This document shows positions 24,713 through 33,647 of a DNA stretch of 53,706 bases, piece after piece. Each line of letters starts with the position of its first letter. Positions within the stretch are counted from its first letter, which is position 1. Location: NCBI GenBank assembly GCA_001767455.1, contig MELC01000036.1, positions 1 to 53,706 on the forward strand. The letters are read 5' to 3'. Source of the stretch: Acidobacteria bacterium RIFCSPLOWO2_12_FULL_66_21. GTDB taxonomy: Bacteria; Acidobacteriota; Vicinamibacteria; Vicinamibacterales; 2-12-FULL-66-21. The translations under genes and the position numbers were made by a program. The notes under the pieces are model-generated. The model ran no database searches and was not told where the DNA came from. It saw nothing but the letters and a program-made list of their open reading frames with translations.

Positions 24713-25126
24713 ATGAAAAAGACTCGCTCCCCTGCACGCCCCGCCAGAACGCGCAAACGAGCGCGGCGGCCCGTCACGACCGCGCCGGCGGAGGCCAGCC
24801 TCGAGGTCCACGAAGTCGAGTCGCTGCGCGCCGAGCTGAACCGCCTGAAGATGCACGGAACCACGCCCAGGTGGAACGCCGATCCCGACGACGTGCGACG
24901 GTCGGTAGCGAAGCTCGTGCTGACGCTGGTGGAGTTCATCCGGCAGGTTCTGGAACGGCAGGCGATCCGGCGCATGGACGACGAGACGCTGACCGCGGAG
25001 GAGACGGAGTCGATCGGCCTCGCGCTCATGCGCCTCGAGGAAACGCTTCGCGATCTTTGCGCTCAGTTTGGACTCGAGCCCGAAGATCTGAACATCGACC
25101 TCGGACCCATCGGGAAACTGGTGTAA
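24713..25126 (+). CDS. gvpK: Gas vesicle protein GvpK
   Basis: GvpK is a conserved accessory protein needed for vesicle assembly. The family core is clear: RWNADPDDVRRSVAKLVLTL, then VEFIRQVLERQAIRRMDD and a C-terminal ETLRDLCAQFGLEPEDLN ending GPIGKL. The 137-residue chain has a basic start (KKTRSPARPARTRKRARRP) not needed for the family fold. It is the last gene of the cluster. A TAGAAT hexamer lies 22 bases upstream of ATG 24713, so it may have its own promoter after the repeat. Confidence 0.93.
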   Translation: MKKTRSPARPARTRKRARRPVTTAPAEASLEVHEVESLRAELNRLKMHGTTPRWNADPDDVRRSVAKLVLTLVEFIRQVLERQAIRRMDDETLTAEETESIGLALMRLEETLRDLCAQFGLEPEDLNIDLGPIGKLV

Positions 25127-25153
25127 CTTCCACGGACGGAAACCGACTAATCA

Positions 25154-25269
25154 ACCACGGAAGAACACGGAAACACACAGAGTTGGAACCACGGAAGAAC
25201 ACGACCCACGGAAGGACACGGAAGCACACAGAAGGAATAATCCATGTTGTTCCGTGTTTTTCCGTGGTA
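25154..25269. repeat. Nine-base CACGGAAGA repeats with an inverted end
   Basis: Units such as CCACGGAAGAACACGGAAA occur about four times and are followed by the inverse TTCCGTGTTTTTCCGTGG, so the segment can fold into a long hairpin. It lies between convergent gvpK and the beta-propeller gene and may work as a terminator. Related repeats occur at 38041-38222. Confidence 0.75.
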
Positions 25270-25295
25270 AGAAGAACGTGTCCTTCCTTGTTGCC

Positions 25296-26306
25296 TCAGC
25301 GGGCGAACTGGTAGCAGCCGGGCGCGACGAGCACGCGCCTGTCGGCCGTGAAGAAGAAATTGGTTGGCATGAGCGTGCCGGCCGCCGTGAAGCGGATCGT
25401 GCGCCGCTTGTTCCCGGCGGCGTCGTACACGTAGGTGAACGGCGCCGTGAGCGAGATCCACAGGTTCCCGTCAGGATCGGCCGCGGCGGTCCGGATGGCG
25501 GGCGACACGAGCGGCATCTCCTGGCCACCCTCGGGCCGTTTTGGCCAGACCGTCGGGACGGACCGGACGTAATCATCCATCTCGGTCCCCTCCACGTGAC
25601 GCTCGAACACGAGCTTCCCAGCGGCGTCGTACTTCCGGAACAGCGGCACGCCGGACACGAACAGGAAGTAATACCCCCCCGCGGGATTGACGATCGGAAT
25701 TCCGGCGTTCAGCGCCAGGTGGACGGCGCGATCGCGCTCCTGGCCCGTCGCGCGCACATTCCCGAAGGTTCGAATGACGTGGCCGTCGGTCCCGTACTCC
25801 GTCACGAGCGTGCCCGATTCCGGCTGGTTCAGGAGAATGCTGCGGCCGGTGTACTCGATCGACGCGATGCCGCCCAGCACGAGATCGCCGATTGTGACCT
25901 GCGGCCCGGGACGGCCGGCCAGGAAGAACCCTCCCACCGACTGGCCCATATAGAAGAAGAACTGGATGCGGGCTCGGCCGCTGGGAATGTCCGCGACGAC
26001 GAACGTGCCGTTGTTGACGGCTGAGTCGAAGGCGCTCGGCTGGAGGATGCGGCCGGGCTCGCCGCCGATCTGGACGATTTTCCGCGGCGCGCCTCCGCCA
26101 CGCGGCACCGTGTACACGCTGTGGGCGCGCCGGTCGAACACCAGGTAGTCGCCTTCGGGAGAAAGATGGCAGGCCGTGATTTCGTCGAACACGCCGGCGA
26201 CGGATGCGGGGAGGCTGCGGACCGACCGCAACTCCTCGACGTCGAGCGCGCCCGGTGCGGCGGCGATGGCCGCGGCCGACAGTAGTGCCAGGATGCGGGC
26301 GATCAG
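25296..26306 (-). CDS. Exported beta-propeller-like protein
   Basis: The frame is open up to ATG 26486, but its first 60 residues are Arg-rich and merely shadow the upstream dehydrogenase gene. A signal peptide ([19 protein letters not shown]) begins right after a CTG at 26306 that overlaps the dehydrogenase stop as CTGA, in the style of the ATGA and GTGA overlaps elsewhere here; I prefer it, though CTG starts are rare. The mature protein of about 315 residues has repeated strands like [30 protein letters not shown] and DGNLWISL, which suggest a six-bladed NHL- or SMP-30-like propeller. No catalytic motif is recognised. Function is unknown. Confidence 0.65.
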   Translation of the reverse strand: MIARILALLSAAAIAAAPGALDVEELRSVRSLPASVAGVFDEITACHLSPEGDYLVFDRRAHSVYTVPRGGGAPRKIVQIGGEPGRILQPSAFDSAVNNGTFVVADIPSGRARIQFFFYMGQSVGGFFLAGRPGPQVTIGDLVLGGIASIEYTGRSILLNQPESGTLVTEYGTDGHVIRTFGNVRATGQERDRAVHLALNAGIPIVNPAGGYYFLFVSGVPLFRKYDAAGKLVFERHVEGTEMDDYVRSVPTVWPKRPEGGQEMPLVSPAIRTAAADPDGNLWISLTAPFTYVYDAAGNKRRTIRFTAAGTLMPTNFFFTADRRVLVAPGCYQFAR

Positions 26307-28444
26307 TAGCGGGCGATATCCTGAATCGCCTTCAACACGTCGGCCGACTGCGGGAGGATGGCCTCCTCGAGGTCGGGACAGTACGCCACGGGCGTATCCA
26401 GCGCCGCGACGCGGCGCACGGGCGCGTCCAGGTATTCGAACAGCTCGTCGGCGATACGCGCGGCGAGCTCGGCGCCGAATCCGCACGTCAACTGGTCCTC
26501 GTGCGCGATCACGACGCGGTTGGTGGCTTGCACGGCGTCGGCGATGCCGGCCCAGTCGAACGGCGCGATCGTGCGCAGATCGACCACCATCACGCTGATG
26601 CCGTCCTTCTCGGCCTGCTGCGCCGCAAGGAGCGAGCGCTGGACGAGCGCGCCCCAGGTAATCACCACGACGTCGGAGCCCTCGCGGCGGACCGCCGACT
26701 TCCCAAAGGGCACCATGTAGTCGGCCCCTGGGTACTCGCCCTTGTTATAGGTCTGCCGGTACAGGTGCTTGTGTTCGAGGTAGAGCACGGGGTCGTCGCA
26801 GCGGATGGCCGTGCGGAGCAGACCCGCCGCATCCTGCGCGTTCGACGGGAACACGACGCGGATGCCGGGACAATGCGCGAAAATGCTCTCGCCGGACTGG
26901 CTGTGGTAAGGCGCGCCGCCGCGCAGATACCCGCCGGTGGCCACCCGAATCACGATCGGGCACGAGAACGCGTTGTTCGATCGGTAGCGCATCATCGAGA
27001 GCTCGTCGCGGAGCTGCATCATCGCCGGCCAGATATAGTCGAAGAACTGGATCTCGACGACGGGCTTGATTCCGCGCGTGGCCATCCCGATGGCGCGCCC
27101 GATGATGTTGGCCTCGGCGAGGGGCGAGTTGAACACCCGCGTTGTCCCGAACGCCCGCTGCAGGCCGTGGGTGACCTTGAAGACGCCCCCTTTGCCCGGC
27201 ACGCACTGCAGCGCGTCCTCGCGGCTGCAATCCGCCACGTCCTCGCCGAATACGACGATGCGCGGGTTCCGCGCCATTTCGTCCTTCAGCGTGCGGTTGA
27301 TGGCCGACACCATCGTGTCCGGCTTCCCTTCGGGGGCCGCCGCGGTGGCGAACGCGTCCGAGGCCGGATCCGTGTCCGGCGAGTACACGAACCAGCTCAC
27401 CGTGTCGGTGGACGGCTTGGGCGCCTTCACGGCGGTCTCGGCCGCCGCGTTCACTTCCTTGTCGACCTCCCGCGTCACGGCCTCGAGCTCCGCCGCGGTC
27501 GCGAGGCCTTCCGATTCGAGGAAGCCGGCGAACCTCACGATCGGATCGCGTTTCGCTTCGGCCGTCCGCTCATCAGGCGTCTTGTACAGCTTCTCGTCGT
27601 CGGACAGCGAATGCGAGTACGGGCGAACCACTTTCGCGTGAAGGAGCGCCGGGCCCGTGCGTGCGCGCGCGTACGCGACGGCGTCGCATGCCGCCTTGTA
27701 GCTGGCGAGGAAATCCGTTCCGTCGACGCTCCGGACGAACAGGCCCGGAAACGACGCCACGAGCTTCGACAGGTCGCCGCCGGCGGTCTGGACTTCGACG
27801 GGGACCGAGATGGCGTACCCGTTGTCCTCGACCAGGTACACGACGGGAAGCCGGCCCAGGCAGGCGGAGTTGAGCGATTCCCAGAACTCGCCCTCGCTCG
27901 ACGTTCCTTCGCCGATTGAGACGTAGGCGACTTCGTCCTTCCGAAAGCGCTCCTCGCGCCCGGGAATGTCGGCGATCTGCTCGTAGAGCCGTCCCGCCTC
28001 GGCGCACCCGATCGCCTGGAGGCACTGGGTGCCGGTCGGACTGGACTGCGAGACGATGTTGAGGCGCTTGTGTCCCCAGTGCGACGGCATCTGGCGCCCG
28101 CCTGAACTAGGGTCGTCCTTCGAGGCGACGGCGCTGAGGAACATCTCGAGCGGGGTCATGCCGAGCGTCAGACAGAGCGCGCGATCGCGATAGTACGGAT
28201 AGAACCAGTCGTGGGCAGGCCTGAGCGTCATGCCGGCCGCGACAAGGACGGCCTCGTGCCCGGCGCCGCTGATCTGGAAGAAGATCAGGCTCTGGTTCTT
28301 GAGCTGGATCTCCTTGTCGTCGATGCGGCGCGACAGCACCATCGTGCGGTACACGCGCATCAGATCGTCGCGCGACAATCCGTGGTACTGCGCCGTCGGC
28401 GCCGTCTTCGTCGTTCCGCCGTTACCGACAGCCGTAGCTTTCAC
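26303..28444 (-). CDS. 2-oxoacid dehydrogenase E1, fused alpha and beta subunits
   Basis: This protein of about 713 residues joins both E1 chains of a branched-chain-type 2-oxoacid dehydrogenase. The alpha half has the entry [14 protein letters not shown], the HWGHKRLN region and the TPP-binding stretch [17 protein letters not shown] ending EDNGYAIS. The beta half begins near [20 protein letters not shown] and has [12 protein letters not shown] and a C-terminal transketolase-like domain. It decarboxylates a 2-oxoacid, probably a branched-chain one, onto thiamine diphosphate and passes the acyl group to lipoyl E2, which is not in the window. The GTG at 28444 has GGAGGA upstream and is the likely start; ATG 28468 or 28498 would add a basic tail. 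Confidence 0.92.
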   Translation of the reverse strand: MKATAVGNGGTTKTAPTAQYHGLSRDDLMRVYRTMVLSRRIDDKEIQLKNQSLIFFQISGAGHEAVLVAAGMTLRPAHDWFYPYYRDRALCLTLGMTPLEMFLSAVASKDDPSSGGRQMPSHWGHKRLNIVSQSSPTGTQCLQAIGCAEAGRLYEQIADIPGREERFRKDEVAYVSIGEGTSSEGEFWESLNSACLGRLPVVYLVEDNGYAISVPVEVQTAGGDLSKLVASFPGLFVRSVDGTDFLASYKAACDAVAYARARTGPALLHAKVVRPYSHSLSDDEKLYKTPDERTAEAKRDPIVRFAGFLESEGLATAAELEAVTREVDKEVNAAAETAVKAPKPSTDTVSWFVYSPDTDPASDAFATAAAPEGKPDTMVSAINRTLKDEMARNPRIVVFGEDVADCSREDALQCVPGKGGVFKVTHGLQRAFGTTRVFNSPLAEANIIGRAIGMATRGIKPVVEIQFFDYIWPAMMQLRDELSMMRYRSNNAFSCPIVIRVATGGYLRGGAPYHSQSGESIFAHCPGIRVVFPSNAQDAAGLLRTAIRCDDPVLYLEHKHLYRQTYNKGEYPGADYMVPFGKSAVRREGSDVVVITWGALVQRSLLAAQQAEKDGISVMVVDLRTIAPFDWAGIADAVQATNRVVIAHEDQLTCGFGAELAARIADELFEYLDAPVRRVAALDTPVAYCPDLEEAILPQSADVLKAIQDIARY

Positions 28445-28479
28445 CGCGCGATGTCTCCTCCCGGGCATCTTTTTTTGGG

Positions 28480-28640
28480 TCGTCGGGGACCCCTGCACCC
28501 CGACTGGCGGCCTTCACTCCGCCAGCGCTTCATCTACTGAATGGCGGGGCCCCCTGCACCCCGCCGGGCTCGTCGCTCGCGGGGGCCCTTCGCCCCGCTC
28601 CGCTCCGCGCGCGGCGGCTCCGTTCCGGCCGCGGGGCTCG
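28480..28640. repeat. GC-rich dispersed repeat, gap copy
   Basis: Upstream of the dehydrogenase lies a GC-rich stretch with the palindromic pieces CGGGGACCCCTGCACCCCG and GCGGGGCCCCCTGCACCCCG, then GTCGCTCGCGGGGGCCC and CGCTCCGCTCCGCG. Its middle resembles the block inserted in typA and the repeat at the right end of the window. The gap 28445-28876 otherwise holds a short tandem repeat and a -10-like hexamer. Confidence 0.6.
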
Positions 28641-28721
28641 AGTCATCGGAATCCCTGTGACAAATCCTGAAAGTATATCATCCGGGTTCGCAGGAGCCCG
28701 CGGGCGCCGTCGCGCTCCGGG

Positions 28722-28727
28722 TATAAT
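28722..28727 (+). promoter_or_regulatory. -10-like hexamer TATAAT upstream of the cupin gene
   Basis: A perfect TATAAT preceded by G (GTATAAT, an extended-type -10 context) lies about 150 bases upstream of the cupin start. No TTGACA-like -35 is found at the right distance. Confidence 0.35.
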
Positions 28728-28753
28728 CGGCCTCTTTGGCCGTGGATACTTGT

Positions 28754-28863
28754 AAGTAGGCAGTAAGCAGCAGGCAGTAAGCAGCAGGCAGTAAGCAGTG
28801 AGTTCAGCTGTCGAGTCGTTTCAGCGTGACAGTGTGATCCACTGCCTACTGCCTACTGCTTGC
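28754..28863. repeat. Heptamer-type repeats GCAGTAA with inverted partner
   Basis: AGGCAGTAAGCAGC units repeat three times at 28758-28800; the inverse CACTGCCTACTGCCTACTGC follows at about 28839-28858, with about 40 bases between. The arrangement can form a long stem just upstream of the cupin gene start at 28877. Confidence 0.75.
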
Positions 28864-28876
28864 TGAAGGTGACGTT

Positions 28877-29242
28877 GTGAGCACACAGACCGTCCGCCTG
28901 CACCGCTGGGACGAAATCGCCCTCGAGAAGGTGACCGAGATGATTTCGCGCAAGATCGTCACGGGCGAACGCGAGATGCTGGCGCAGATCTATCTCAAGA
29001 AGGGCGCGCTCGTGCCGATGCACTCCCACGAGAGCGAGCAGATGACCTACGTGCTCCAGGGCGCGCTGAAGTTCCTCATCGGCGGCGAGGAGATCACCGT
29101 CCGCGAGGGAGAAGTGCTGCACATCCCTTCCTGGGTGGATCACCAGGCCGAGGCGCTCGACGACACGTTCGAGCTCGACGTCTTCAGCCCGATCCGGCAG
29201 GACTGGCTGGATCACACGGATCTGTATTTTCATGCGAAGTGA
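28877..29242 (+). CDS. Cupin-domain protein
   Basis: This 121-residue protein is a single cupin barrel. The first cupin motif has the metal ligands HSHESEQMTYVLQG (two His and a Glu), the second has GEVLHIPSWVDHQAEAL with a third His. Small cupins of this type bind a divalent metal and may be isomerases, dioxygenases or sensors; substrate cannot be told. Start GTG 28877 follows the repeat-filled gap. A dispersed element lies directly downstream. Confidence 0.88.
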   Translation: MSTQTVRLHRWDEIALEKVTEMISRKIVTGEREMLAQIYLKKGALVPMHSHESEQMTYVLQGALKFLIGGEEITVREGEVLHIPSWVDHQAEALDDTFELDVFSPIRQDWLDHTDLYFHAK

Positions 29243-29265
29243 GACATAGCCGACAGCATGCAGGT

Positions 29266-29470
29266 CTTCGTGGCGTGGCGGAACGTCCCGCCGGTCATGT
29301 CCCGCTGCACGCGCCGACGGCTTGCAACGCACGAAGACCCCGAAGGGCACGAAGGTCACGAAGACTGCCACGATAGAAGAGCAGCACGCAGCAGGCGCGA
29401 GTCCGGCTACGGCTGGACCGTCGAGCGCCGGCCGCATCACATCTGATCTTTGTGAAAGGCCGTGGCCTGT
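29266..29470 (+). repeat. Dispersed intergenic element, copy 3
   Basis: This copy has the CCGCCGGTCATGTCCCGCTG start, nine-base CACGAAGGT units and the conserved core at 29395-29435, and ends with a segment also seen at the end of copy 1 (GCCGTGGCC, GTCTCAG). It sits between the cupin and SDR genes. Confidence 0.75.
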
Positions 29471-29529
29471 CTCAGTGGCTCCGGTGCTCTTGGCAGTAGG
29501 AATGCAGACCGTAGAATGTGGACCGTCGA

Positions 29530-30321
29530 ATGCAGACAAATCTCCACGATAGGTGTGCCATCGTGTGCGCGGCCAGCAAGGGGCTGGGGCGGGCGACGGC
29601 GATGGCGCTGGCACGTGAAGGGGCGCGCGTCGTGGTGTGCGCTCGAACGGCCGCGACACTCGACGCCGCGGCCGCGGAAATCCGGAACGCCACGGGTGCG
29701 CTGGTCGTCCCGATCGTCGCGGATGTGTCGCGCGCGGAAGACGTCGGCGCGCTCATCGCGCGCGCGGCGTCCGAGCTTGGCGGCATCGACATCCTCGTCA
29801 CCAACACGGGCGGGCCGACGTCGGCTCCATTCGAGGCGCTCACCGACGAGGACTGGCATGGCGCGATCGACTCACTCGTCATGAGCGCGGTGCGGCTCTG
29901 CCGCGGCGTGATTCCACACATGCGCCGCCGCGGCGGCGGCCGGATCATCCACATCACGTCGGTGTCGGTGAAGCAGCCAATCGAAGGGCTGGTGCTGTCG
30001 AACGCCCTCCGCGCGGCGGTCACCGGGCTGTCGCGCACGCTCGCGAACGAGCTCGCGCTGGACCGCATCCTCGTGAACTGCGTGGCGCCCGGCTATACGC
30101 GCACGGATCGGGTGCTCGAACTGGCCGAAGCCGCCGCTGCCCGGGAGGGACTCACCGCCGAGACCGTTCAGCGCCGCATCGAGGAGAAGATCCCGCTCAG
30201 GCGGCTGGCGACACCCGAGGAGTTCGCCGACGTCGTGACCTTTCTAGCCTCGGACCGCGCGTCATACGTCACCGGAACCACGATCCAGGTGGACGGCGGC
30301 TTCGTTCGCAGCCTCCTCTAA
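29530..30321 (+). CDS. SDR-family protein lacking the usual catalytic Tyr-Lys
   Basis: The protein of about 263 residues has the dinucleotide-binding start CAIVCAASKGLGRATAM and the motif LVTNTGGP in place of NNAG. The catalytic region reads ITSVSVKQPIEGLVLSNALR, where the Tyr-x-x-x-Lys pair expected from FabG-type reductases is replaced by Ser and Arg. The C-terminal TGTTIQVDGGF is typical of 3-oxoacyl-ACP-reductase-like SDRs. A subfamily with SNALR at this place is known to me as FabG-like but catalytically atypical. ATG 29530 is chosen over GTG 29518. Its 3' end overlaps the convergent glycosyltransferase gene by 60 bases. Confidence 0.88.
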   Translation: MQTNLHDRCAIVCAASKGLGRATAMALAREGARVVVCARTAATLDAAAAEIRNATGALVVPIVADVSRAEDVGALIARAASELGGIDILVTNTGGPTSAPFEALTDEDWHGAIDSLVMSAVRLCRGVIPHMRRRGGGRIIHITSVSVKQPIEGLVLSNALRAAVTGLSRTLANELALDRILVNCVAPGYTRTDRVLELAEAAAAREGLTAETVQRRIEEKIPLRRLATPEEFADVVTFLASDRASYVTGTTIQVDGGFVRSLL

Positions 30322-31656
30322 ACGGCCCGCGACACTGTATCGCCTGGCGTGCCAGGCGAGCAGCGCAACGTTGGCGACCGAGAGAAGGACCGTCGCGTCG
30401 ACGATGGTGAAATTGCGCGGCGGCAGCGGGAACCCGCGCCCGAGCCCGAAGAAGAGGTACAGATTCAGCGCGAACACGGCGCTCGTCGCGACGAGCACGG
30501 GACCAAGCGACGGCCGCGCCGCGGCGGCGGCGGCCAGGAGCGGAACGGCGAGATAGAGGTGATTCTCGTGCACCTGCACGCCGAGGACGAAGTAGGCGTG
30601 CACGATGAACGCCGCGGACGCGAGCAGGACCGAGAGGTCGGTGGCGCGCCGCGCCCGCCACAGCGCCCACGCGGCGGCGGCGAGCACCATCGACGTGGCG
30701 ATCGGGCGCGCGTTGGGATACCCCAGCTTCATGATCTGGGTGATTCCCAGGATTCGCACCTTCATCGTCCAGGCGCCCCACGTGCCGAGGTCACCCACCG
30801 CGTAAATCGCGCGCAGCGCGTACGTGACGATCCACCACAGGTTGGCGGCGTCAGCCGAGAGCATGTCGTGTCGCAGGAGCGAGCCCACGCCCTGAACGAG
30901 GTTGCGCCACGCGCCGATGGCGACAAACGGCAAGACGAGCACCGCCGAAGTCAGCGCCGTGGCGATCGCGGCAACGGTGGCATTGACGGCGCGGCGTCCC
31001 GCCGGCGCATTCCACACGGCGAGGGCGACGACTGGGGTGATGAAGACCGCCTGCGCCTTTGTCAGGCAGGCGATGGCGAGCAGCGCCCCGGCGACGATCG
31101 GCCGTCCTTCGACCGCCGCGACGATGGCGCCGATCGCGGGCAGCGCCATCAGTGGATCGAGGTACCCGAGGATGGAGCCGGCGAGGATCATCGCCGGATT
31201 CGCCCAGAACGCACTCGCCGCGAACCGTCCCGCGCGTTCGCCGTGACGTCGCCGCACGACGCGCCACAGGAGCAGCGCAAGCAGCCCTTCGGCGAGGACC
31301 GCCGGCAGTTTCATGGCCACCGTCAGCCAGCGCGAGTCCTGGAACTCGGGGGAGAACCAGCGGTACACCGTGCCCGCCAGCGTGAGCTCGTAGAGCGCCA
31401 CCGGCGGGTAATCGACCGTGGTGTGTCTCGTGCCCCACGTCACGACGCCGCGCTCCGGAGGGATGCCGCCGACGCCGTAAAGATGCGTGGGACCGATCGA
31501 CACCGCCCCGTAGCTCCAGGTCTTCCAGACGAGCACGTCCTCCGTGCCGGCCAGCGGCAGGGCGAGCAGCCGGACGACCAGGCCGGCGAGCAGCAGGGCG
31601 CGGAATCGGGTGGATGAGATGTCAGTGCACCTTGCGGTCCCAGTCAGAACGGCCAC
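30262..31656 (-). CDS. GT-C type membrane glycosyltransferase (GT87-like)
   Basis: This 464-residue protein has about ten hydrophobic segments. An acidic motif lies in the first loop after TM1 (GTEDVLVWKTWSYGA), followed by YGVGGIPPERG and DYPPVALYE. This layout is that of GT-C enzymes such as GT87, which use polyprenyl-phosphate sugars on the outer side of the membrane. Later loops hold GYLDPLMALPA and VHENHLYLAVPLL. Donor and acceptor are unknown. It starts at GTG 31656 and overlaps the rhomboid gene's end by 35 bases, so the two are probably co-transcribed. Confidence 0.82.
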   Translation of the reverse strand: MAVLTGTARCTDISSTRFRALLLAGLVVRLLALPLAGTEDVLVWKTWSYGAVSIGPTHLYGVGGIPPERGVVTWGTRHTTVDYPPVALYELTLAGTVYRWFSPEFQDSRWLTVAMKLPAVLAEGLLALLLWRVVRRRHGERAGRFAASAFWANPAMILAGSILGYLDPLMALPAIGAIVAAVEGRPIVAGALLAIACLTKAQAVFITPVVALAVWNAPAGRRAVNATVAAIATALTSAVLVLPFVAIGAWRNLVQGVGSLLRHDMLSADAANLWWIVTYALRAIYAVGDLGTWGAWTMKVRILGITQIMKLGYPNARPIATSMVLAAAAWALWRARRATDLSVLLASAAFIVHAYFVLGVQVHENHLYLAVPLLAAAAAARPSLGPVLVATSAVFALNLYLFFGLGRGFPLPPRNFTIVDATVLLSVANVALLAWHARRYSVAGRLEEAANEAAVHLDRGSGDV

Positions 31657-32362
31657 CCGAGTACACGTCGAATTTCCTGCGGAGCCGGTTCATCTTCCAC
31701 TTGAGGTATCGATACTTGATCTCGGCCGTGAGGCCCCCACGACCGTTGTGCAGGTACAGGTAGCCGAAGATCAGACCGCCTAAATGGGCCGCATGCGCGA
31801 CTCTGGGCCCGCCGCTTGCCGCCAGCAAAAACGAGATCCCGCCATAGATCATGACGACGTACTTCGCCGGCACGGGGAAGAGGAGGAAGAGGAGAATCGG
31901 CCGATCCGGAAAGTACATCCCGTAAGCGAGCAGGAGACCGTAGAACGCTCCCGACGCGCCGATGGTCAACGCGAAGTAGGTGGGGGCGGTCACGGCAAAG
32001 GGCAGCAGCCCGACCACAATCGTCGTCACCGCGGCGCCCACGCCGGTAATCGCGTAGTAGCGCAGGAAGAACTTCGTCCCCCACATGCGCTCCAGCTCGA
32101 CGCCGAACATCCAGATGCCGAGCATGTTGAAGAGGATGTGCGAGATCCCCGCGTGGAAGAACATGTAGGTGACCGGCTGCCACAACCAGCCGCGCTCGAT
32201 GACCGATTCCGGCATCAAACCGAGGTACTCCACGATGACCGGGAAGAATACGCTGGCGACATAGGCCGCAACATTGGCCCAGACGATCCATTTCACGGCG
32301 GGCGTGATCGGACCTGGGCCAAAAGACAAGGTGGAGGCGGCGAAACGGCCAGGACGGGGCAT
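31622..32362 (-). CDS. Rhomboid-family intramembrane serine protease
   Basis: Rhomboids cleave membrane proteins within the lipid layer. This 246-residue protein has six or more membrane segments, the catalytic Ser137 in TIGASGAFYG and the catalytic His193 in AHLGGLIFGYLY, with the HAGISHILFNMLGIWMFG segment typical of the family. The C-terminal cytoplasmic part is basic (KYRYLKWKMNRLRRK). Start ATG 32362 (MPRPGRF) is preferred because the frame upstream is not protein-like. Substrates are unknown. Confidence 0.93.
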   Translation of the reverse strand: MPRPGRFAASTLSFGPGPITPAVKWIVWANVAAYVASVFFPVIVEYLGLMPESVIERGWLWQPVTYMFFHAGISHILFNMLGIWMFGVELERMWGTKFFLRYYAITGVGAAVTTIVVGLLPFAVTAPTYFALTIGASGAFYGLLLAYGMYFPDRPILLFLLFPVPAKYVVMIYGGISFLLAASGGPRVAHAAHLGGLIFGYLYLHNGRGGLTAEIKYRYLKWKMNRLRRKFDVYSGGRSDWDRKVH

Positions 32363-32408
32363 GCTGGACAGTGTGAAAGAAACTATCGTACCACAGCGGT
32401 GTGAGCCA

Positions 32409-33647
32409 TCACGGCCGTGCTTCGAAAGGGATTGCCTCGGCGCCACGCATCCCCAGGCGCGCGCGTTTCGGCAGCGGCAGCGCGCACGCCGCAGCCAGCA
32501 GCGGCACGAGGCCCAGCCCCATCAACGTCGGCGCGATTCCGACATGGTCGGCAATGAGACCAACAACCGGCACGCTGAACCCGCCGGTGCCCCAGGCGAA
32601 GCCCATCATCAGCGACGAGACCGTGGCGGCGCTGACCGGCGCGAGCGACTGGCCGAACGTCACGTTGACGGGCAGCGTCGACTGGAGGAAGAACCCTCCC
32701 ACCGCCAGCGCGGCGATGAACGTCCACCCTGTCAGCAGCGGCGCGACGACCAGGAACGGGCTCGCCGCCAGAAGCGACAGCACGATGACTTTGCGCGGGC
32801 CGAAGCGGTCGGCGGCCGGACCGCCCAGGAACCCGCCGACGCCGCTCGCGAAGAGATAGACAAAGACGGCGATGCCCGCATGCGTGACGCTGAGGCCACG
32901 TCTCGTCAGCATGACCGGCACGAACGTGGCGATCGCGAGCGACGACAACGTCCGCAGCACGACGATCAAATACAAGAGCGTCAGCGGCTTCATGTAGGGC
33001 TTCAGCGCCGCGAAGCCGCCGCGCGAAGACTCGTGGCGCGGCATCGGAGGGACGCGAGCCAGGAAAACGGCGACCACCACCAGTCCGGGGACAGCAAGCA
33101 ACGGCGTCCACTGCATGCCGAACCATTCAGCGAATGGTGCGAAGAGCAGCGGCCCGAACGCGAAGCCGAGCGATCCGCCGGAGATATAAACCGACATCGC
33201 GAGGCCCTGGCGGCCTTCACCAAGCCTGTGCGCCAGTGCCGCCGCGGGCGGATGGAACGCCGCACTGCCCAGGCCCCCCCCGATCAGCACCATCGCCAGC
33301 ATGGCCGTCGACGTGGACAATCCGATCAGGCTGAGCAGCACGACACAGACAACGGGCCCGGCCATGATGAACACGCGCGGCCGCCAGCGATCCGCGACGT
33401 GCCCGAACCCGACTTGTGCCACGGAGGCCGCCAGCTGGAACAGCATCGTCAGGATGCCCGCGGTCGCGAGACTCATGCCGAGCTTCGGGATCAACAGCGG
33501 CAGGAGTGGAGGATAGATGTTGCCGTACCCATCCACCATCAGATGGGCCCAGGCCATCAGGACGATGGTCGGATGCAGCCGCAAACGTGAGGCGATCACA
33601 GAATGTAGTCGTTCAGTCGATAGTCGATAGACGACAGGCGTCTTCAC
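32409..33647 (-). CDS. MFS transporter (fosmidomycin-resistance-like)
   Basis: This 412-residue protein has twelve predicted membrane segments and the early motif WAHLMVDGYGNIYPPLLPLL, which resembles the Fsr group of the major facilitator superfamily (drug or metabolite efflux). The loop GHVADRWRPRV matches the MFS motif between segments 2 and 3. GTG 33647 shares GTGA with the murJ stop, but the first 16 residues are encoded by a heptamer repeat, so GTG 33599 (IASRLRLHP) may be the older start. Substrate is unknown. Confidence 0.87.
   Translation of the reverse strand: MKTPVVYRLSTERLHSVIASRLRLHPTIVLMAWAHLMVDGYGNIYPPLLPLLIPKLGMSLATAGILTMLFQLAASVAQVGFGHVADRWRPRVFIMAGPVVCVVLLSLIGLSTSTAMLAMVLIGGGLGSAAFHPPAAALAHRLGEGRQGLAMSVYISGGSLGFAFGPLLFAPFAEWFGMQWTPLLAVPGLVVVAVFLARVPPMPRHESSRGGFAALKPYMKPLTLLYLIVVLRTLSSLAIATFVPVMLTRRGLSVTHAGIAVFVYLFASGVGGFLGGPAADRFGPRKVIVLSLLAASPFLVVAPLLTGWTFIAALAVGGFFLQSTLPVNVTFGQSLAPVSAATVSSLMMGFAWGTGGFSVPVVGLIADHVGIAPTLMGLGLVPLLAAACALPLPKRARLGMRGAEAIPFEARP
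33605..33638. repeat. Heptamer repeat at the murJ/MFS junction
   Basis: Units AGTCGAT and AGTCGTT repeat here (GTCGATAGTCGATAGACGAC) and code for the first residues of the MFS protein. The same heptamers recur at 35796-35920. Confidence 0.65.

Noticed and set aside
32274-33590. Long forward frame opposite the MFS gene
   Set aside because: It is composed almost only of Arg, Gln, His and Asp, and the reverse strand encodes a clear 12-segment transporter.
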